From assembly GCA_027067015.1 (NCBI GenBank), contig JAMOMS010000074.1, forward strand, positions 1 through 8,782: DNA of 8,782 nt, read 5' to 3'. Shown in pieces: positions 6,581-8,782 of this stretch. The stretch comes from Campylobacterales bacterium (GTDB lineage Bacteria > Campylobacterota > Campylobacteria > Campylobacterales > Hydrogenimonadaceae). Position 1 is the first letter of the stretch. Each line of letters begins with the position of its first letter. The notes beneath the pieces were generated by a model that had not been told where the DNA came from, made no database searches, and was given only the letters and a program-made list of their open reading frames with translations. The position numbers and the translations under genes are program-made.

Positions 6581-7629
6581 AGCCCCCCTTTCGCTGGGAC
6601 CGCTACTCCGACCAGCCCGCCGTACTGCGCGATGGGGCCTTTAAGCGCGAGGTTTACCGCCGCCGCACCCCCGACCAGATCGTCACGGCGCTGGAATCGG
6701 TGCTTCTTTTGCCGCTCTTTACGGTCGCCATGCCCTTTGTCAAACCCCAAAAAGCGCCTAAAATCGGCCGCGACTTCTTTGGGCTGTGCGTCAATCTGGA
6801 CAAGGGCGAGGCCCAGTACGATCTGGTCAAAGAGCTTGGCGCAAACGCCTTGCAGATGCGCATTCCCCTTTGGGATTTAAACAATCTCCCGGCCTATCGG
6901 CGCTTCGCCGAAGGGTTTGGATCCAACGTGCGCTGGCTCGTTACGCTCATGCAGGATCGCGAGCGGGCCGAAGACCCCGCCCGAAGCGCCGAGGAGACAG
7001 CCAAGGTTGTCGAAACTTTCGGCGATCTGTGTGATGAGTATCAACTCGGCAACGCCGTCAATCGCACCAAGTGGGGCTTTTACTCCATGGGCGAGTACCT
7101 GCGCTGGTACGAAACGATCGAAAACAGGCTAAGAGCGCTCAAGCCTGATATCAAACTAATCGGCCCCGCCGTGATCGATTTTGAGTACCACTACGTCGCG
7201 CGCGCGCTCTTTAATTTCCGATCCGTTTCGTTTGACCGTCTCGGCACCCTTTTGTACGTGGACCGCCGGGGTGCGCCCCAAAACGCCCAGGCGCTTATTT
7301 TCAACCTGCGCCGCAAGATCGACCTGCTCTATGCGATGGCCCGCTTTAGCCCCAAGTGCGAATCGCGTATTTATGTCACCGAAACCAACTGGCCCATCCA
7401 AAAGACCGCCCCCTGGGCACCCACCAGCGAAAAGGAGTGCGTCAGCGAAGCCGACCACGCCCGCTACTTGAGCGACTACTACCGCATCGCCGCTAAAAGC
7501 GGCAAGATCGAGCGGGTCTATTGGCACCAGCTCATCGCGCCGGGCTACGGGCTGGTGGATAGCAGAGAGGGACTGCGCAAACGGGAGGCCTTCTACGCCT
7601 TCAAACGACTCATTGAGGAGTACGCTTGA
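6577..7629 (+). CDS. Glycoside-hydrolase-like (probable TIM-barrel) protein of the LPS core cluster
   Basis: This 350-residue protein is not securely assigned. Its layout resembles clan A glycoside hydrolases (GH5/GH39-like): FFGLCVNLD near 67-75, LGANALQMRIPLWD near 87-100, LVTLMQD near 121-127, YQLGNAVNR near 155-163 where a barrel acid/base motif (GNEPN-like) is expected, LIGPAVIDFE near 194-203, and IYVTETNWP near 265-273 with Glu269 at the nucleophile position. Ala160 occupies the expected acid/base Glu. There is no signal peptide, but a hydrophobic stretch near 40-54 could associate with membrane. GTG at 6577 overlaps the previous stop as GTGA and has an excellent AAGGA at 6566-6570. 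Its place between core genes suggests handling of an LPS or envelope glycan (inference). A sugar-binding or transferase role is as possible as hydrolysis. Confidence 0.6.
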   Translation: MKPPFRWDRYSDQPAVLRDGAFKREVYRRRTPDQIVTALESVLLLPLFTVAMPFVKPQKAPKIGRDFFGLCVNLDKGEAQYDLVKELGANALQMRIPLWDLNNLPAYRRFAEGFGSNVRWLVTLMQDRERAEDPARSAEETAKVVETFGDLCDEYQLGNAVNRTKWGFYSMGEYLRWYETIENRLRALKPDIKLIGPAVIDFEYHYVARALFNFRSVSFDRLGTLLYVDRRGAPQNAQALIFNLRRKIDLLYAMARFSPKCESRIYVTETNWPIQKTAPWAPTSEKECVSEADHARYLSDYYRIAAKSGKIERVYWHQLIAPGYGLVDSREGLRKREAFYAFKRLIEEYA

Positions 7630-8564
7630 GAATCTTCATCGAAATTCCCACCTGGCTGGGGGACGCGGTGATGACCACGCCGGCACTGGAGAATCTGGCC
7701 CGACGCTATCCCGAGGCGCGCTGGACGCTCTTTGGCTCCGCCGTCAGCCTCTCAGCACTCAAAGCCCACCCGAAGGTCGAAAGGATCATTGAAGACACCA
7801 GCCGCCAAAAGGGCAACCGTTGGCTCAACCTCAGACGCCTGGCCAAAGAGGCGGGAGCGTTTGATCTGGCCCTGAGTTTTCGGCGCAACGCCACCACCAA
7901 GTGGCTGCTGTTTTGGCTTGACGCCCCCCAAAAGGGGCATTATCGGCGATTAAACACCCAAAGCGAACACCAGGTGATCCGCTACAACGGGTGGCTGACG
8001 CGCTTTTTGGGCTTTGACGCCCAACCCGGAGCGCTCAAACTTTATCACGCTCCCAAAACATATGCGCGTCCGACACTGGGGATCAACCCCGGCGCCACCT
8101 ACGGAAGCGCCAAGCGGTGGTACCCCGAGCGTTTTGCCGAGGTCGCCGAGGCGCTTAGCGGGCGCTACGACATTCTTATCTTCGGCGGCCCCGCCGAAAT
8201 CGAAATGGCCCGGGCGATTGAGGAAAAACTCAAAGAGGCGGGGATCAAGAACTTTCAAAACCTGGCGGGCCGAACGAGCGTCGAGGCGCTCATCGCCCGT
8301 ATCGGGGGGTTGAATCTTTTTATGACCAACGACAGCGGCCCCATGCATATCGCCGCGGCCTACCGGGTCCCCACTGTGGCGCTCTTTGGACCCACCAACC
8401 ATGTCGAAACCTGCCAGTGGCAAAATCCCAAAAGCGTCATCGTGCGTCACGAAATGCCCTGCGCGCCCTGCATGAAGCGGGTCTGTCCTTTAAAACATCA
8501 CGAATGTATGCAAGCGATCACCCCTAAAGAGGTGATCGAAGCGGCAAAAAGGCTTGAGGCATGA
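7626..8564 (+). CDS. waaF: Lipopolysaccharide heptosyltransferase II (TTG start)
   Basis: This 312-residue GT9 enzyme adds the second heptose to the LPS inner core from ADP-heptose in the cytoplasm. It begins MRIFIEIPTWLGDAVMTTPAL, a WaaF-type N-terminus with Asp13. It has LGINPGATYGSAKRWYPERF near 151-170, ILIFGGPAEIE near 183-193, and FMTNDSGPMHIAAA near 232-245 with the conserved D-S-G-P-M-H of the ADP-heptose site. The C-terminal part holds Cys279, Cys282, Cys287 and Cys294 with two His at 291-292, a cluster also found in other WaaF proteins as I recall them. The start is TTG, overlapping the preceding stop as TTGA, with a strong GAGGAG at 7615-7620. No earlier or better start fits the conserved N-terminus. 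Together with waaC this completes the heptose pair. Confidence 0.9.
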   Translation: MRIFIEIPTWLGDAVMTTPALENLARRYPEARWTLFGSAVSLSALKAHPKVERIIEDTSRQKGNRWLNLRRLAKEAGAFDLALSFRRNATTKWLLFWLDAPQKGHYRRLNTQSEHQVIRYNGWLTRFLGFDAQPGALKLYHAPKTYARPTLGINPGATYGSAKRWYPERFAEVAEALSGRYDILIFGGPAEIEMARAIEEKLKEAGIKNFQNLAGRTSVEALIARIGGLNLFMTNDSGPMHIAAAYRVPTVALFGPTNHVETCQWQNPKSVIVRHEMPCAPCMKRVCPLKHHECMQAITPKEVIEAAKRLEA

Positions 8565-8782
8565 AAGTTTTTAAAGTGTTGCTTTGGCACTATCTCCTGC
8601 TGGCTTTGATCTTTTTCGTCGGCCGGGCGGGCCTGTTGATCGTCTATTACGATCGGGTGGTCCAAAGCGGGGTAAACCATTGGCTAAGCTTCCTCTACGG
8701 CCTGCGGATGGATACGATTTTAATCAGTATGCTCTTGGTCGTCCCCCTGCTTGTTTTAACCCTCACCCCCGCCCGCTACGCC
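8561..8782 (+). CDS. N-terminus of a second LtaS/sulfatase-family membrane protein (partial)
   Basis: The gene starts with ATG overlapping the waaF stop as ATGA and runs off the window end after 74 codons. The visible part is membrane protein: a hydrophobic segment at about 7-30 and another at about 52-69. Residues 47-64 read GLRMDTILISMLLVVPLL and line up with residues 51-68 of the LtaS-like protein at 1876 (GLRLDMSALGYLFLPPLL), at nearly the same distance from the N-terminus. This points to a paralog of that family, although the catalytic domain lies outside the window. AAAAAGG at 8546-8552 or GAGG at 8556-8559 could serve as ribosome site. Another polytopic membrane protein cannot be excluded. 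Confidence 0.65.
   Translation, partial: MKVFKVLLWHYLLLALIFFVGRAGLLIVYYDRVVQSGVNHWLSFLYGLRMDTILISMLLVVPLLVLTLTPARYA

Noticed and set aside
1..8782. Search for CRISPR arrays, tRNA or rRNA genes, insertion sequences, and hairpin-plus-T terminators
   Set aside because: Coding sequence covers nearly every base, and no regularly spaced repeats, transposase motifs, RNA gene signatures or stem-loop with a T run at a gene end were seen by eye.

Overview
The window is a gene-dense, one-direction stretch of a Gram-negative chromosome. Every supported gene is on the + strand, and there is no gap longer than 12 bases between genes. The best guess is a Campylobacterota (Epsilonproteobacteria) member with a fairly GC-rich genome. 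The waaC - lipid A acyltransferase - (variable genes) - waaF order resembles the frame of the Campylobacter lipooligosaccharide locus, and the LtaS-like proteins look like those of that phylum. This assignment is inference from gene content and was not tested by a search.

Bases 1-1895 hold the end of a pseudopilin cluster. It contains the last 24 codons of an unidentified upstream gene, a GspI-like and a GspJ-like minor pseudopilin, and a GspK-like protein. In known type II secretion systems I, J and K form the tip of the pseudopilus. This part is visibly more AT-rich than the rest.

Bases 1876-8782 hold an envelope block. In order these are an LtaS/sulfatase-fold membrane phosphotransferase, heptosyltransferase I (waaC), an LpxL/HtrB-type lipid A acyltransferase, a secreted or anchored GDPD-fold protein, a protein resembling a TIM-barrel glycoside hydrolase, heptosyltransferase II (waaF), and the first 74 codons of a second LtaS-like membrane protein. 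WaaC and WaaF add the two inner-core heptoses and the acyltransferase finishes lipid A. The two LtaS-like proteins probably transfer a phospholipid head group (phosphoglycerol or phosphoethanolamine) onto a periplasmic acceptor.

Seven of ten gene junctions are four-base NTGA overlaps (ATGA, GTGA or TTGA), so the block is probably one translationally coupled operon. A TATAAT box just before waaC may be an internal promoter. The most unusual parts are the two genes between the acyltransferase and waaF. Each looks like an enzyme fold with a changed catalytic site: the GDPD-like protein lacks the first His of the HRG motif, and the glycosidase-like protein has Ala where the acid/base Glu is expected. 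Two long reading frames start too early if ATG alone is used; the better starts are GTG at 451 and GTG at 5750. No tRNA, rRNA, CRISPR array, insertion sequence or terminator was seen.
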